From: Caecibacteroides pullorum
GTDB taxonomy: Bacteria; Bacteroidota; Bacteroidia; Bacteroidales; Bacteroidaceae
Length of the DNA stretch: 64,000 bases
Reading direction: 5' to 3'
NCBI RefSeq assembly: GCF_019239235.1
Contig: NZ_JAAZTS010000007.1
Span: 1 to 64,000 of the forward strand
Shown here: one piece after another, positions 8,894-16,593 of the stretch
Layout: each line of letters opens with the position of its first letter
How positions within the stretch are numbered: position 1 is the first letter of the stretch
Position numbers and translations under genes: made by a program
The notes under the pieces: generated by a model
The model's input: only the letters and a program-made list of their open reading frames with translations
What the model was told of the DNA's origin: nothing
The model's database searches: none

Positions 8894-10255
8894 CTACAAT
8901 GAGTCCGACAGGTTGTAGAGTTTCAGTTTGTTGTATAGCGTCTTGCGGTCGATTCCCAGCATCTGGGCCGCGCGGCTTTTGTTGTTGCCGGTCTGGCGTA
9001 GGGCTTCCAGAATATGTTGTTTTTCCGTTTCTTCGTTGCGCAGGGATATGTTGGCGGTTGGCGTGTTGGCCGTCTGCTGCAGGTCGGAGAGCTCGTTCAT
9101 GGTGATGAACTTTCCTGTAGCAAGCAGGGTGGCGCGGCGCACCATGTTCTTCATCTGGCGCAGGTTGCCCGGCCAATGATATTCGGTCAGGGCTTTGGAA
9201 GCCGCTTCGTCAAATCCCGTCAGATGCTTGTCCATTTCGCGGTTGGCCTGGTCGAGGAAGAAGTTGGCGAAGAGCAGGATGTCCTCGTGGCGGTCCTTCA
9301 GTTGTGGCATGCGCAGGGTGAACTCGTTGATGCGGTGGTACAGGTCTTCACGGAAGTGGCCGCGTTCGATAGCCTGCTCCAGGTTTTCGTTGGTAGCCGA
9401 CACCAGACGCACGTCCACCTGTATCTCCTTGTTCGAGCCGATGGGGCGTATCTTGCGTTCCTGCAGGGCGCGGAGCAGCTGTATCTGTACTTCGTAGCTC
9501 AGGTTTCCGATTTCGTCCAGGAAGATGGTACCGCCGTTGGCCGCTACGAAGGCGCCCGTCTTGTCGGTCAGGGCGCCGGTGAAGGCTCCCTTCACATGGC
9601 CGAAGAACTCGGAGGCTGCCAGTTCCTTGGGGATGGCACCGCAGTCGATGGCGATGAACGGATATTGGGCACGTTTGCTCAGCTGGTGGATGCGGTGAGC
9701 CACATACTCCTTGCCCGTGCCGCTGGCACCGTTGATGAGTACGGACATGTTGGTGGGTGCCACCAGCTTCACGTAGTTGTAGAGCTGCTTGGCGGCATCG
9801 CTTTCTCCCTCCAGAAAGTCCGACGCCGGTTCGGCTGGGGCATGCGCCGGTTTGGCCGGAGCTTCTTCCTGTGACTTGGCGGCCGCTTCCCGTAGGGGAG
9901 TCTTCAGCGCTTCCTCCATTTTCTTCAGCAGTTCGTCGGGATTGACGGGCTTGGCTACGTAGTCCTGCGCTCCCAGCTTCATGGCCTGTACGGCCGACTG
10001 GATGTCCGCATAGCCGGTCATGATGATCAGTGGTGTCTGTCGTCCCTGTTCCCTCATCCACTTCAGCAGGTCGATGCCGTCGCGGTCGGGCAGGCGGAGG
10101 TCCGACAATATCAGGTCTATGGCATCCGATTCGACCATTTTCTGGGCACGCGCGATGCTGCTGGCCGATTGTACCTGAAAACCTTTCTTCGTGAGCCATG
10201 TCTTCAGGATCATGCTGTAAGTGATGTCATCTTCTACTATTAATATAGATTTCAT
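8894..10255 (-). CDS. sigma54-dependent response regulator (NtrC family)
   Basis: A 453-residue three-domain activator. The receiver (1-120) has acidic residues E8-D9-D10, phospho-acceptor D52 in LILSDLRLPDRDG and K102 in YVAKPV. The AAA+ core (about 150-390) has Walker A GASGTGKE (176-183) and the sigma54-contacting GAFTGA loop (223-228), plus FLDEIGNL as Walker B. The C-terminal Fis-type HTH ends in NNKSRAAQMLGIDRKTLYNK. It should bind upstream activator sites and open sigma54-holoenzyme promoters. No kinase is adjacent. The hybrid kinase at 49696-51990 is one candidate partner, and the sites at 60945-60982 are candidate targets (both inferred). Confidence 0.95.
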   Translation of the reverse strand: MKSILIVEDDITYSMILKTWLTKKGFQVQSASSIARAQKMVESDAIDLILSDLRLPDRDGIDLLKWMREQGRQTPLIIMTGYADIQSAVQAMKLGAQDYVAKPVNPDELLKKMEEALKTPLREAAAKSQEEAPAKPAHAPAEPASDFLEGESDAAKQLYNYVKLVAPTNMSVLINGASGTGKEYVAHRIHQLSKRAQYPFIAIDCGAIPKELAASEFFGHVKGAFTGALTDKTGAFVAANGGTIFLDEIGNLSYEVQIQLLRALQERKIRPIGSNKEIQVDVRLVSATNENLEQAIERGHFREDLYHRINEFTLRMPQLKDRHEDILLFANFFLDQANREMDKHLTGFDEAASKALTEYHWPGNLRQMKNMVRRATLLATGKFITMNELSDLQQTANTPTANISLRNEETEKQHILEALRQTGNNKSRAAQMLGIDRKTLYNKLKLYNLSDSL

Positions 10256-10279
10256 AGCCTGAATTTTATTTTAATGTTA

Positions 10280-10287
10280 CAAAGGTA
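10280..10287 (-). promoter_or_regulatory. -7 box ahead of the sigma54 regulator gene
   Basis: TACCTTTG on the minus strand, 25 bases before the start codon. No good -33 box is seen at the expected distance, so only the -7 element is called. Confidence 0.45.
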
Positions 10288-10343
10288 AGTGGTTTTGGCT
10301 GATTTTAGTATATTTGCAGACTTAAATTAAACAAAAAGATAGA

Positions 10344-11180
10344 ATGAAAAGGATTTCATTTGTATTATTAACCATACTGACTTGCTGCCTTGTGGCCTGC
10401 AAGTCAGAGAAAAAAGCCAGAAACATGAGCGAAGAAACCAGACTGAAGATTGAGACCACCGCCGGCGACATCGTGGTGAAACTGTATAACGAAACGCCGA
10501 AACACCGTGATAACTTTATCAAGTTGGCCGAGGACGGCACCTACGAGGGCACCCTCTTTCATCGTGTCATCAAGGACTTCATGATCCAGGCAGGCGACCC
10601 CGAGTCGAAGAACGCTGCCAAGGGTCAGATGCTGGGGTCGGGCGACGTGGGCTACACCGTGCCTGCCGAGTTTGTCTATCCCAAGTATTTCCATAAGAAA
10701 GGCGCCCTGTCCGCTGCCCGCCAGGGAGACAATGTCAACCCTGAGAAAGCTTCGTCGGGTTGCCAGTTCTACATCGTGACCGGCAAGGTTTATAGCGATT
10801 CCACCCTGCTGGGCATGGAGCAGCAGATGAACCAGATGCGCTTCAACAACCTGTTCAACACGCTGGCCTCCAAGCATGCCAAGGACATTTACAAGATGCG
10901 CAAGGCAGGCGATCAGGAAGGACTGATGAACTTGCAGGACACCCTGATTGCGCAGGTAGAGAAGCAGTTGGCCGGCCAGCCCGAGTTCCGCTTTACACCC
11001 GAGCAGGTGAAGGCATACACCACCGTGGGCGGTACACCCCATCTGGACGGCGAATACACCGTTTTCGGCGAAGTGCTGGAAGGCATGGAAGTGGTCGACA
11101 AGATCCAGCGGGTGAAGACCGACCGCAACGACCGTCCCGAGGAAGACGTGAAGATCATCAAGGTCGAAGTGTTGGATTGA
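10344..11180 (+). CDS. cyclophilin-type peptidyl-prolyl isomerase lipoprotein
   Basis: A 278-residue protein with a lipoprotein signal (MKRISFVLLTILTCCLVACK; Cys19 lipidation). The cyclophilin fold begins at about 34 (LKIETTAGDIVVKLYNETPKH) with the active-site segment LFHRVIKDFMIQAGDP and SGCQFYIVTG. It differs from minimal cyclophilins by an insertion of about 60 residues (MEQQMNQMRFNNLFNTLASK and following) before TVGGTPHLDGEYTVFGEV, an arrangement common in Bacteroidetes. It probably assists folding of exported proteins in the periplasm. It is divergent from the sigma54 regulator and 22 bases ahead of an M16 peptidase gene. Confidence 0.92.
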   Translation: MKRISFVLLTILTCCLVACKSEKKARNMSEETRLKIETTAGDIVVKLYNETPKHRDNFIKLAEDGTYEGTLFHRVIKDFMIQAGDPESKNAAKGQMLGSGDVGYTVPAEFVYPKYFHKKGALSAARQGDNVNPEKASSGCQFYIVTGKVYSDSTLLGMEQQMNQMRFNNLFNTLASKHAKDIYKMRKAGDQEGLMNLQDTLIAQVEKQLAGQPEFRFTPEQVKAYTTVGGTPHLDGEYTVFGEVLEGMEVVDKIQRVKTDRNDRPEEDVKIIKVEVLD

Positions 11181-11202
11181 AAGGTCTGGGGGAGAGCAGG
11201 GT

Positions 11203-12438
11203 ATGTTCAAGATTAACCGACTGACACTGGACAACGGCCTGAAACTGGTGCACTACGAGGATGCCAGTACGCAGATGGTGGCGCTGAACATCGTTTACGA
11301 TGTCGGTGCACGCGACGAGCATCCCCGGCACACCGGCTTTGCCCACCTCTTCGAACACCTCATGTTCGGAGGCTCCCTGCACATCCCCGACTATGACATG
11401 CCGCTCCAGCTGGCGGGCGGCGAGAACAACGCCTGGACGAACAACGACATCACCAACTATTACCTCACCGTGCCCAAGGCAAACGTGGAGACGGGCTTCT
11501 GGTTGGAGTCCGACCGCATGTTGGGCCTCGACTTCAGCGAGCGCAGCCTGGAGGTACAGCGTGCGGTGGTGATGGAGGAGTTCAAGCAGCGTTGCCTCAA
11601 CCAGCCCTACGGCGACGTGGGCCATCTCATCCGTCCGCTGGCCTATCGTGTCCATCCCTATCAGTGGCCCACCATCGGCAAGGAGCTGGAGCACATTGCA
11701 CAGGCCACGCTCGACGAGGTGAAGGACTTCTTCTACCGCCACTATGCGCCCAACAATGCCGTGCTGGCCGTCACGGGCAACATCGGTTGGGAAGAAACCG
11801 TGCGCCTTGCGCAGAAATGGTTCGGCCCCATCCCCCGTCGCGAAGTGCCCGAACGCCGCTTGCCGCAGGAACCTGAGCAGACCGAAGAACGCCGCCTCTG
11901 CGTGGAGCGTCCCGTTCCCCTCGACGCGCTCTTCATGGCTTTTCACATGTGCCGCCGCGACGATCCCGACTATTACGCGTTCGACATTCTGTCCGATATT
12001 CTTTCCAACGGCCGCTCCAGCCGCCTGAACCTCCGCCTGGTGCAGGAGCGCAAACTCTTCTCCAGCATCGACGCCTACATTTCCGGCAGCCGCGATGCCG
12101 GTCTGCTTCACATCAGCGGCAAGCCCTCGCCGGGTGTTTCCCTCGACGAAGCCGAGGCCGCCGTCCGTGCCGAACTGGAATTGCTCCGTCGGGAGCTTGT
12201 AGACGAGCCGGAACTGGAGAAGGTGAAAAACAAGTTCGAGGCTTCCCAGATATTTGGTAATATGAATTACCTGAACGTAGCCACCAATCTCGCCTGGTTC
12301 GAACTGACGGGGCAGGCCGACGACATCAACCGCGAGGTAGACAACTATCGTGCCGTCACGGCCGACCGTCTGCGTCAGGTGGCCGATCGGGCTTTCCGTC
12401 GCGAAAACGGCGTGGTGCTCCACTATCGCAAAGGCTGA
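11203..12438 (+). CDS. M16 family zinc metallopeptidase
   Basis: A 411-residue peptidase with the inverted zinc motif HLFEH (residues 48-52, within GFAHLFEHLMFGGS) and a distal glutamate in VVMEEFKQR (about 125-126) as third ligand. The second half carries the inactive-domain features of the fold (LSDILSNGRSSRLNLRLVQE). No signal peptide is visible, so it is probably cytoplasmic. M16 proteins of this size act as homodimers or as pairs and degrade peptides. It probably shares a transcript with the upstream cyclophilin gene. Confidence 0.92.
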   Translation: MFKINRLTLDNGLKLVHYEDASTQMVALNIVYDVGARDEHPRHTGFAHLFEHLMFGGSLHIPDYDMPLQLAGGENNAWTNNDITNYYLTVPKANVETGFWLESDRMLGLDFSERSLEVQRAVVMEEFKQRCLNQPYGDVGHLIRPLAYRVHPYQWPTIGKELEHIAQATLDEVKDFFYRHYAPNNAVLAVTGNIGWEETVRLAQKWFGPIPRREVPERRLPQEPEQTEERRLCVERPVPLDALFMAFHMCRRDDPDYYAFDILSDILSNGRSSRLNLRLVQERKLFSSIDAYISGSRDAGLLHISGKPSPGVSLDEAEAAVRAELELLRRELVDEPELEKVKNKFEASQIFGNMNYLNVATNLAWFELTGQADDINREVDNYRAVTADRLRQVADRAFRRENGVVLHYRKG

Positions 12439-12443
12439 CCGAT

Positions 12444-12528
12444 GCTGTGAAACAACGCTTTTGACGACTTTCTTCCGGTGAAGTTTCACTGTATTCGCTT
12501 GTATATTAGCGAGTTGTGTTGAAATTTG
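12444..12528. repeat. dispersed repeat, part A, copy 1
   Basis: The 85 bases starting GCTGTGAAACAACGC are almost identical to 14066-14150 over the first ~66 bases and similar to the end. The element contains inverted GTGAAAC and GTTTCAC. In this copy, part B follows after only 7 bases. Confidence 0.9.
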
Positions 12529-12535
12529 CCTGCTG

Positions 12536-12630
12536 GTTCATGTTTCACCTCCGTGACTTTTCCTGCCTTTCAAGCAAATTCTTGATTGTTCGTGTGTTGC
12601 AGTTGTTTTGAAAGCGTGAGGCCGGAATGG
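12536..12630. repeat. dispersed repeat, part B, copy 1
   Basis: This segment starts GTTCATGTTTCACCTCCGTGA and ends GAAAGCGTGAGGCCGGAAT. Both ends match 14870-14963, while the middle is diverged. It carries the same GTTTCAC/GTGA inverted motif as part A. Confidence 0.85.
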
Positions 12631-12665
12631 TACGATCTTCCTTGGGATGGAAATAATCTTGATTT

Positions 12666-12733
12666 GCCAAATTGCCAAACGAAATTACGCCAAATTACCA
12701 AACGATTTTCCGCCAAATTGCCAAATTTGTATT
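12666..12733. repeat. 23-bp tandem repeat, three units
   Basis: GCCAAATTGCCAAACGA-type units begin at 12666, 12689 and 12712 (exact 23-base period), just upstream of the promoter of the DUF4143 ATPase gene. Confidence 0.85.
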
Positions 12734-12741
12734 ATGATTTG

Positions 12742-12771
12742 TTTGATTTTCAGGCAATTTCCGTATCTTTG
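12742..12771 (+). promoter_or_regulatory. promoter of the first DUF4143 ATPase gene
   Basis: TTTG (12742-12745) and TATCTTTG (12764-12771), spacer 18 bases, with the ATG 16 bases further on. Confidence 0.7.
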
Positions 12772-12787
12772 CAAAAACTAAGTATTC

Positions 12788-14062
12788 ATGGAATATAGAA
12801 ATCGAATAGCAGATAAATTATTGCGTGATAAATTAGAAGCAATGGGGGCTGTTTTAATAGAGGGTCCCAAGGCTTGTGGTAAAACCACTACGGCTGAACA
12901 ACAGGCTAAGAGCATCATTTATATGGATGACCCAGCCAAACAAGAACAATATAAACAGATGGCACAGACTAACATCCGTTTTTTGCTTGAAGGAAAAACT
13001 CCACGCCTGATTGATGAATGGCAACAAGTTCCTCAGTTTTGGGATGCCATTCGGTTTGAGGTGGATCATAGAGATGAAGACGGGCAATTCATGCTTATAG
13101 GGTCTGCCGTACCTGTTGATGCTAAAGAAATACATCACACAGGAACTGGAAGATATGGATGGCTTACCATGCGCCCTATGACTCTGTGGGAATCTGGTGA
13201 ATCTACCGGTGAAATCAGTTTGTCAGATTTGTTTCTTGCGCCGGACAAAATAGGTGCTTTAAATAAACTTACATTACCAATGCTTGCATTTGTTGTTTGC
13301 CGTGGCGGGTGGCCTAAATCTTTGGCTAAAAAATCGGAAAAGGCAGCATTGCTGCAAGCAGCGGAATATTATAAAGCCATTACAAGCAGTGACATATCGC
13401 GAGTTGATAATGTGAAAAGAAACGAGGAGCGGGCAAAGAGAATCATGAGGTCATATGCCCGACATCAAGGTTCACAGGCTAGTATTGCAACAATTCTTGC
13501 GGATATATCAACAAATGAGACGGAAGAGGTTAGCGATGAAACGGTAGGAACATATCTTACTGCTTTGCGAAAAATATTTGTTATAGAGGATATGCCTGCA
13601 TGGAATCCTAATTTAAGAAGTAAAACCGCGGTACGCACATCCGACACAAGGTATTATGTCGATCCTTCGGTGGGAGTAGCTGCTTTAGGACTTGGTCCTA
13701 ATGACTTGATTAATGATCTGAATACTTTCGGATTGTTTTTTGAGACGATGTGTATCCGGGATCTTCGTGTTTATGCAGATGCTTTGGATGGATCGGTCTA
13801 TCATTATAGAGACAAAAATGGTTTGGAATGTGATGCGGTGGTGCATTTGCGTAATGGGGCGTATGGTCTTGTTGAAATAAAATTAGGCGGAGACAAACTT
13901 ATTGAAGAAGGCGCAAAGACATTAATCGCACTTGCCAATATTATTGATACCTCCCGAATGAAAGCACCTGCATTTTGTATGGTATTGACCGGTGTAGGTG
14001 ACTTTGCTTACAGGCGGACAGATGGAGTTTATGTTGTTCCTATTGGGTGTTTGAAAGATTAA
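12788..14062 (+). CDS. AAA+ ATPase with DUF4143 (first copy)
   Basis: A 424-residue protein of the AAA_14/DUF4143 family. The P-loop is GPKACGKTT (26-34), an acidic LIDEWQQVP segment is the Walker B region, and the C-terminal DUF4143 part (about 190-420) ends with a nuclease-like core: YRDKNGLECDAVVHLRNGAYGLVEIKLGG, with the D...E-x-K pattern seen in restriction-endonuclease folds. These proteins are common and multicopy in gut Bacteroidales and their function is unsettled. The gene is AT-richer than its neighbours and lies between repeat copies A/B and A', so it is probably an accessory acquisition. Confidence 0.88.
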   Translation: MEYRNRIADKLLRDKLEAMGAVLIEGPKACGKTTTAEQQAKSIIYMDDPAKQEQYKQMAQTNIRFLLEGKTPRLIDEWQQVPQFWDAIRFEVDHRDEDGQFMLIGSAVPVDAKEIHHTGTGRYGWLTMRPMTLWESGESTGEISLSDLFLAPDKIGALNKLTLPMLAFVVCRGGWPKSLAKKSEKAALLQAAEYYKAITSSDISRVDNVKRNEERAKRIMRSYARHQGSQASIATILADISTNETEEVSDETVGTYLTALRKIFVIEDMPAWNPNLRSKTAVRTSDTRYYVDPSVGVAALGLGPNDLINDLNTFGLFFETMCIRDLRVYADALDGSVYHYRDKNGLECDAVVHLRNGAYGLVEIKLGGDKLIEEGAKTLIALANIIDTSRMKAPAFCMVLTGVGDFAYRRTDGVYVVPIGCLKD

Positions 14063-14065
14063 ATT

Positions 14066-14150
14066 GCTGTGAAACAACGCTTTTGACGACTTTTTTCCGG
14101 TGAAGTTTCACCGTATTCGCTTGTATATTAGAACGTTGCGTTGAAACTTG
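14066..14150. repeat. dispersed repeat, part A, copy 2
   Basis: Starts GCTGTGAAACAACGC, four bases after the ATPase stop, and matches 12444-12528. Here the matching part B lies 719 bases away at 14870, with two genes in between. Confidence 0.9.
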
Positions 14151-14163
14151 TTCTGCCGTTTGG

Positions 14164-14190
14164 AGGTATCGTAAATAATACCTATATTTG
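14164..14190 (+). promoter_or_regulatory. promoter and overlapping palindrome of the DUF4160/DUF2442 pair
   Basis: A -7 box TATATTTG lies at 14183-14190. Just upstream, AGGTAT (14164-14169) and ATACCT (14178-14183) form an inverted repeat with an 8-base centre that touches the -7 box. This would suit an autorepressor, such as the HTH domain of the second gene. Confidence 0.55.
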
Positions 14191-14215
14191 TCTTGTGATA
14201 AAAGCGAATTAGGGT

Positions 14216-14488
14216 ATGCCGGAAATATTCAGAGCCTTTGGATTTTCGTTCATGTTTTTTAGTCGCGAACATGAACCGATACATGTGCATGCCGTAGGAA
14301 AAGACGGCATGGCGAAATATGTATGGGATGGAAACGAGTTTGTTTTCTACGAACAACGCGGAATCAAGGCTCAGGATTTGAAGAGAATAGGCATGATGAT
14401 AGAGGAAAATAGCGATATAATCATTAGGCATTGGAACAAGTATTTTGGAAAGGAGGCTGACAATGAAGATTACGAGAATATGGTTTGA
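14216..14488 (+). CDS. DUF4160 domain protein
   Basis: A 90-residue protein matching the DUF4160 pattern: MPEIFRAFGFSFMFFSREH, then EPIHVHAVGKDGMAKYVWD, with conserved His residues in PIHVHA. It overlaps the next gene by 26 bases. DUF4160/DUF2442 pairs are widespread and have the size and layout of toxin-antitoxin or regulatory modules; that role is inferred. It lies inside the split A/B repeat. Confidence 0.85.
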   Translation: MPEIFRAFGFSFMFFSREHEPIHVHAVGKDGMAKYVWDGNEFVFYEQRGIKAQDLKRIGMMIEENSDIIIRHWNKYFGKEADNEDYENMV

Positions 14489-14870
14489 TGGTGAATATCT
14501 TTATGGTCTGGGGGATAATGGGAAGACCTATCGTCAATCCTTGCTATGGTATCCCGGATTGATGCAGGCAAACGAAGCGGAAAGGGAAGATTATACGATG
14601 AGTGTAGTCGGGATACATTGGCGTACGCTTGATGTGGATGTAAGCTTTGAGAGCTTTGAATACGAAGATGCGGAACCTACCAAATTGCAACGGTTCTTCC
14701 TTCTGCATAAGGAAATTAATGTGTCCGAATTTGCGAGACTTGTCGGGATAAACGCCACCCTTTTGCGTAATTATATCAACGGTTTCAAGAAACCGTCGAA
14801 GGAACGGGAAAATCAGATTTTATGTCAGATACACAAACTGAGCGAAGAATACGCCCAAGTTGTATTTTAG
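14463..14870 (+). CDS. DUF2442 protein with C-terminal helix-turn-helix
   Basis: A 135-residue protein: an N-terminal DUF2442 fold (ITRIWFDGEYLYGLGDNGKT, YPGLMQANEAER) followed from about 80 by an XRE-like HTH (NVSEFARLVGINATLLRNYI, then GFKKPSKERENQIL). ATG 14463 is preferred to the upstream frame start. It is probably the DNA-binding, antitoxin-like half of the pair with the DUF4160 protein. Its stop codon TAG is the first base pair of repeat part B, copy 2 (14870), a striking boundary. Confidence 0.85.
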   Translation: MKITRIWFDGEYLYGLGDNGKTYRQSLLWYPGLMQANEAEREDYTMSVVGIHWRTLDVDVSFESFEYEDAEPTKLQRFFLLHKEINVSEFARLVGINATLLRNYINGFKKPSKERENQILCQIHKLSEEYAQVVF

Positions 14871-14963
14871 TTCATGTTTCACCTCCGTGAAACCTTATCT
14901 TTCACTGTAAATATTTGATTTTTAGCTTGTTTAGCTTGTTGTGAAAGCGTGAAGCCGGAATCG
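14870..14963. repeat. dispersed repeat, part B, copy 2
   Basis: Starts GTTCATGTTTCACCTCCGTGA and ends GTGAAAGCGTGAAGCCGGAA, matching 12536-12630 at both ends. GTTTCAC-CTCC-GTGAAAC here is a perfect 7-bp inverted repeat. Confidence 0.85.
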
Positions 14964-15009
14964 GACAAACTTCGTTCACTTCTGTTCGGCAACATGGCAG
15001 GTCTTCGGT

Positions 15010-15093
15010 GCTAACTATGGACTTTAGGCAACTAACTATCTACTTTAGCGCGCTAACTATGGACTTTGGCGCGCTAATGATGGATACATATAC
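15010..15093. repeat. 21-bp tandem repeat, four units
   Basis: GCTAACTATGGACTTTAGGCA-type units begin at 15010, 15031, 15052 and 15073 (exact 21-base period; last unit diverged). They lie just beyond the 3' end of the second DUF4143 ATPase gene. Confidence 0.85.
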
Positions 15094-15114
15094 CCAATGC
15101 CTCAAATACGTGTT

Positions 15115-16413
15115 TCAGTTATCTCGAAACAGAATGGAGGCGGCATATAGCGGAACGTTGGTCATCCAATCCTGGTTGCGGTAATCGGACATGGAAAAAC
15201 GGAGGCCGTGCAACCCTTTATTGGCAGCGACAAAACAAGCTAAGGATTTTGAACGCAGGTTTTCCTCCGCCTTTACTTCTATCGGAACGATGTCGCTGCC
15301 ATGCTGTATGATAAAATCAATCTCCAGTTTTGCATCGTTGCTGTAGTAGAATACAGAACTTTCGCATGTGGCTGTCAGCTGGCTCATGACATAGTTTTCC
15401 GTAAATGCGCCTTTGGCTTCCTCCATGCCGTTGTCGGCAATCAACAGTCTTTCTGCCGGTGTTTCACTCATGGCGCCCAGCAGTCCACAATCCAAAAGGA
15501 ACAGTTTGAAAGCAGAGATGTCGGCATAAAATTTCAATGGAATCTTGGGTTGGGAAATTCTTTCGGCCTTGTACACCAGACCTGCATCCAGCAGCCACTG
15601 AATGGCTGCCTCGAAATCCTTGGCCCGTGCACCGGGACGGACAACGCCATAGATGAATTTCTTGTTTTCCTTTACAAGTTGGGAAGGCATCGACTGCCAG
15701 ACCATACCTATGCGGTTAGCCTCCGAGGCGGATACATGTTTTGACATATCCTGCCGATAGGTAAAGAGTATGTTGTTTTGTACCGTCCTTACTTTCCTGG
15801 CATCATTTGATGATACGAACTCAGCCACAGCTTCCGGCATTCCTCCCACAAAGTAATACTCTCTCAAAGACTTGACATACTCGTTTTTGAGAAGCTTGAC
15901 AGTAGCCCAGTCCTTAGCCCGTAGGATGTCAACCATTTGTTTCTTTCCTTTGGCCAACAGAAACTCATCAAAGGTCATGGGATAGATGTGCAATACGTCC
16001 ACTTTGCCAACCGGAAAAGATTCTCCCCGGTGCATGGCTATTCCCAACAGTGAACCTGCCACGGCAACATGATATTGCGGTGCGTTCTCATAGAAATACT
16101 TCAAGACCGACAAACCGCGCGGTGCTTCCTGTATTTCGTCCAGAATAATCAATGTCTTACCGGCTTCGATACTCTGCCCGGTAATGGCGCCGATGGCCAA
16201 CAAGATACGCCGCATGTCGTAATCTTCCGAAAACAGATTTCTGGCCAGTTCGTTGTTGTCACAATTGATATAAGCGACATTGGCGAACTCTTGTTCTCCG
16301 AAATGTTTAAGGATGTAAGTTTTTCCCACCTGACGCGCTCCGGCCAATACAAGAGGCTTCCGGCCTTTTTTGTTTTTCCAGACTTTTAGTTGCTCAATGA
16401 TGTTTCTATGCAT
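15115..16413 (-). CDS. AAA+ ATPase with DUF4143 (second copy)
   Basis: A 432-residue protein starting MHRNIIEQLKVWKNKKGRKP; the upstream in-frame ATG (16452) overlaps the putative -7 box and is disfavoured. The P-loop is GARQVGKT (25-32), Walker B is TLIILDEIQEAP, and the DUF4143 domain ends in a nuclease-like core (YYSNDAKLEIDFIIQHGSD, then IPIEVKAEENLRSKSL: D...E-x-K). It is only distantly similar to the ATPase at 12788, so the two are not a recent duplication. It is flanked by a 21-bp repeat tract downstream and a 33-bp tract upstream. Confidence 0.9.
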   Translation of the reverse strand: MHRNIIEQLKVWKNKKGRKPLVLAGARQVGKTYILKHFGEQEFANVAYINCDNNELARNLFSEDYDMRRILLAIGAITGQSIEAGKTLIILDEIQEAPRGLSVLKYFYENAPQYHVAVAGSLLGIAMHRGESFPVGKVDVLHIYPMTFDEFLLAKGKKQMVDILRAKDWATVKLLKNEYVKSLREYYFVGGMPEAVAEFVSSNDARKVRTVQNNILFTYRQDMSKHVSASEANRIGMVWQSMPSQLVKENKKFIYGVVRPGARAKDFEAAIQWLLDAGLVYKAERISQPKIPLKFYADISAFKLFLLDCGLLGAMSETPAERLLIADNGMEEAKGAFTENYVMSQLTATCESSVFYYSNDAKLEIDFIIQHGSDIVPIEVKAEENLRSKSLACFVAANKGLHGLRFSMSDYRNQDWMTNVPLYAASILFRDN

Positions 16414-16450
16414 AATCCTTGTATTTCTGATGATTCCGATGCAAAAATAC

Positions 16451-16540
16451 ATATTTCCGACCGAACTTTAATGGGATATGCGCATTTTCCTGACCGAATA
16501 TTTTGATGTATAATACATTTTTCCGACCGAATATTCTTGA
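16451..16540. repeat. 33-bp tandem repeat, three units
   Basis: The motif TTTCCGACCGAA recurs with GACCGAA at 16459, 16492 and 16525, an exact 33-base period. It lies immediately upstream of the DUF4143 ATPase on the minus strand, beside a -7-like box TATTTTTG (16449-16442), and upstream of the TPR regulator on the plus strand. Confidence 0.8.
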
Positions 16541-16593
16541 AATCATTCTTCTACGAAGTCAATCTGCTGATTTTTTTGTATGTTTGCACGCGT

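Noticed and set aside
11158..12489. Minus-strand frame of 443 codons over the M16 peptidase gene
   Set aside because: Antisense shadow; the plus strand has the HLFEH zinc motif and correct length.
12586..12798. Plus-strand frame of 70 codons upstream of the first DUF4143 ATPase
   Set aside because: It runs through the 23-bp tandem repeat and the predicted promoter and has no protein-like features.
12788..16413. Recent duplication of the two DUF4143 ATPase genes
   Set aside because: The two proteins share only family motifs; their sequences outside the P-loop and nuclease-like core differ too much for a recent copy.
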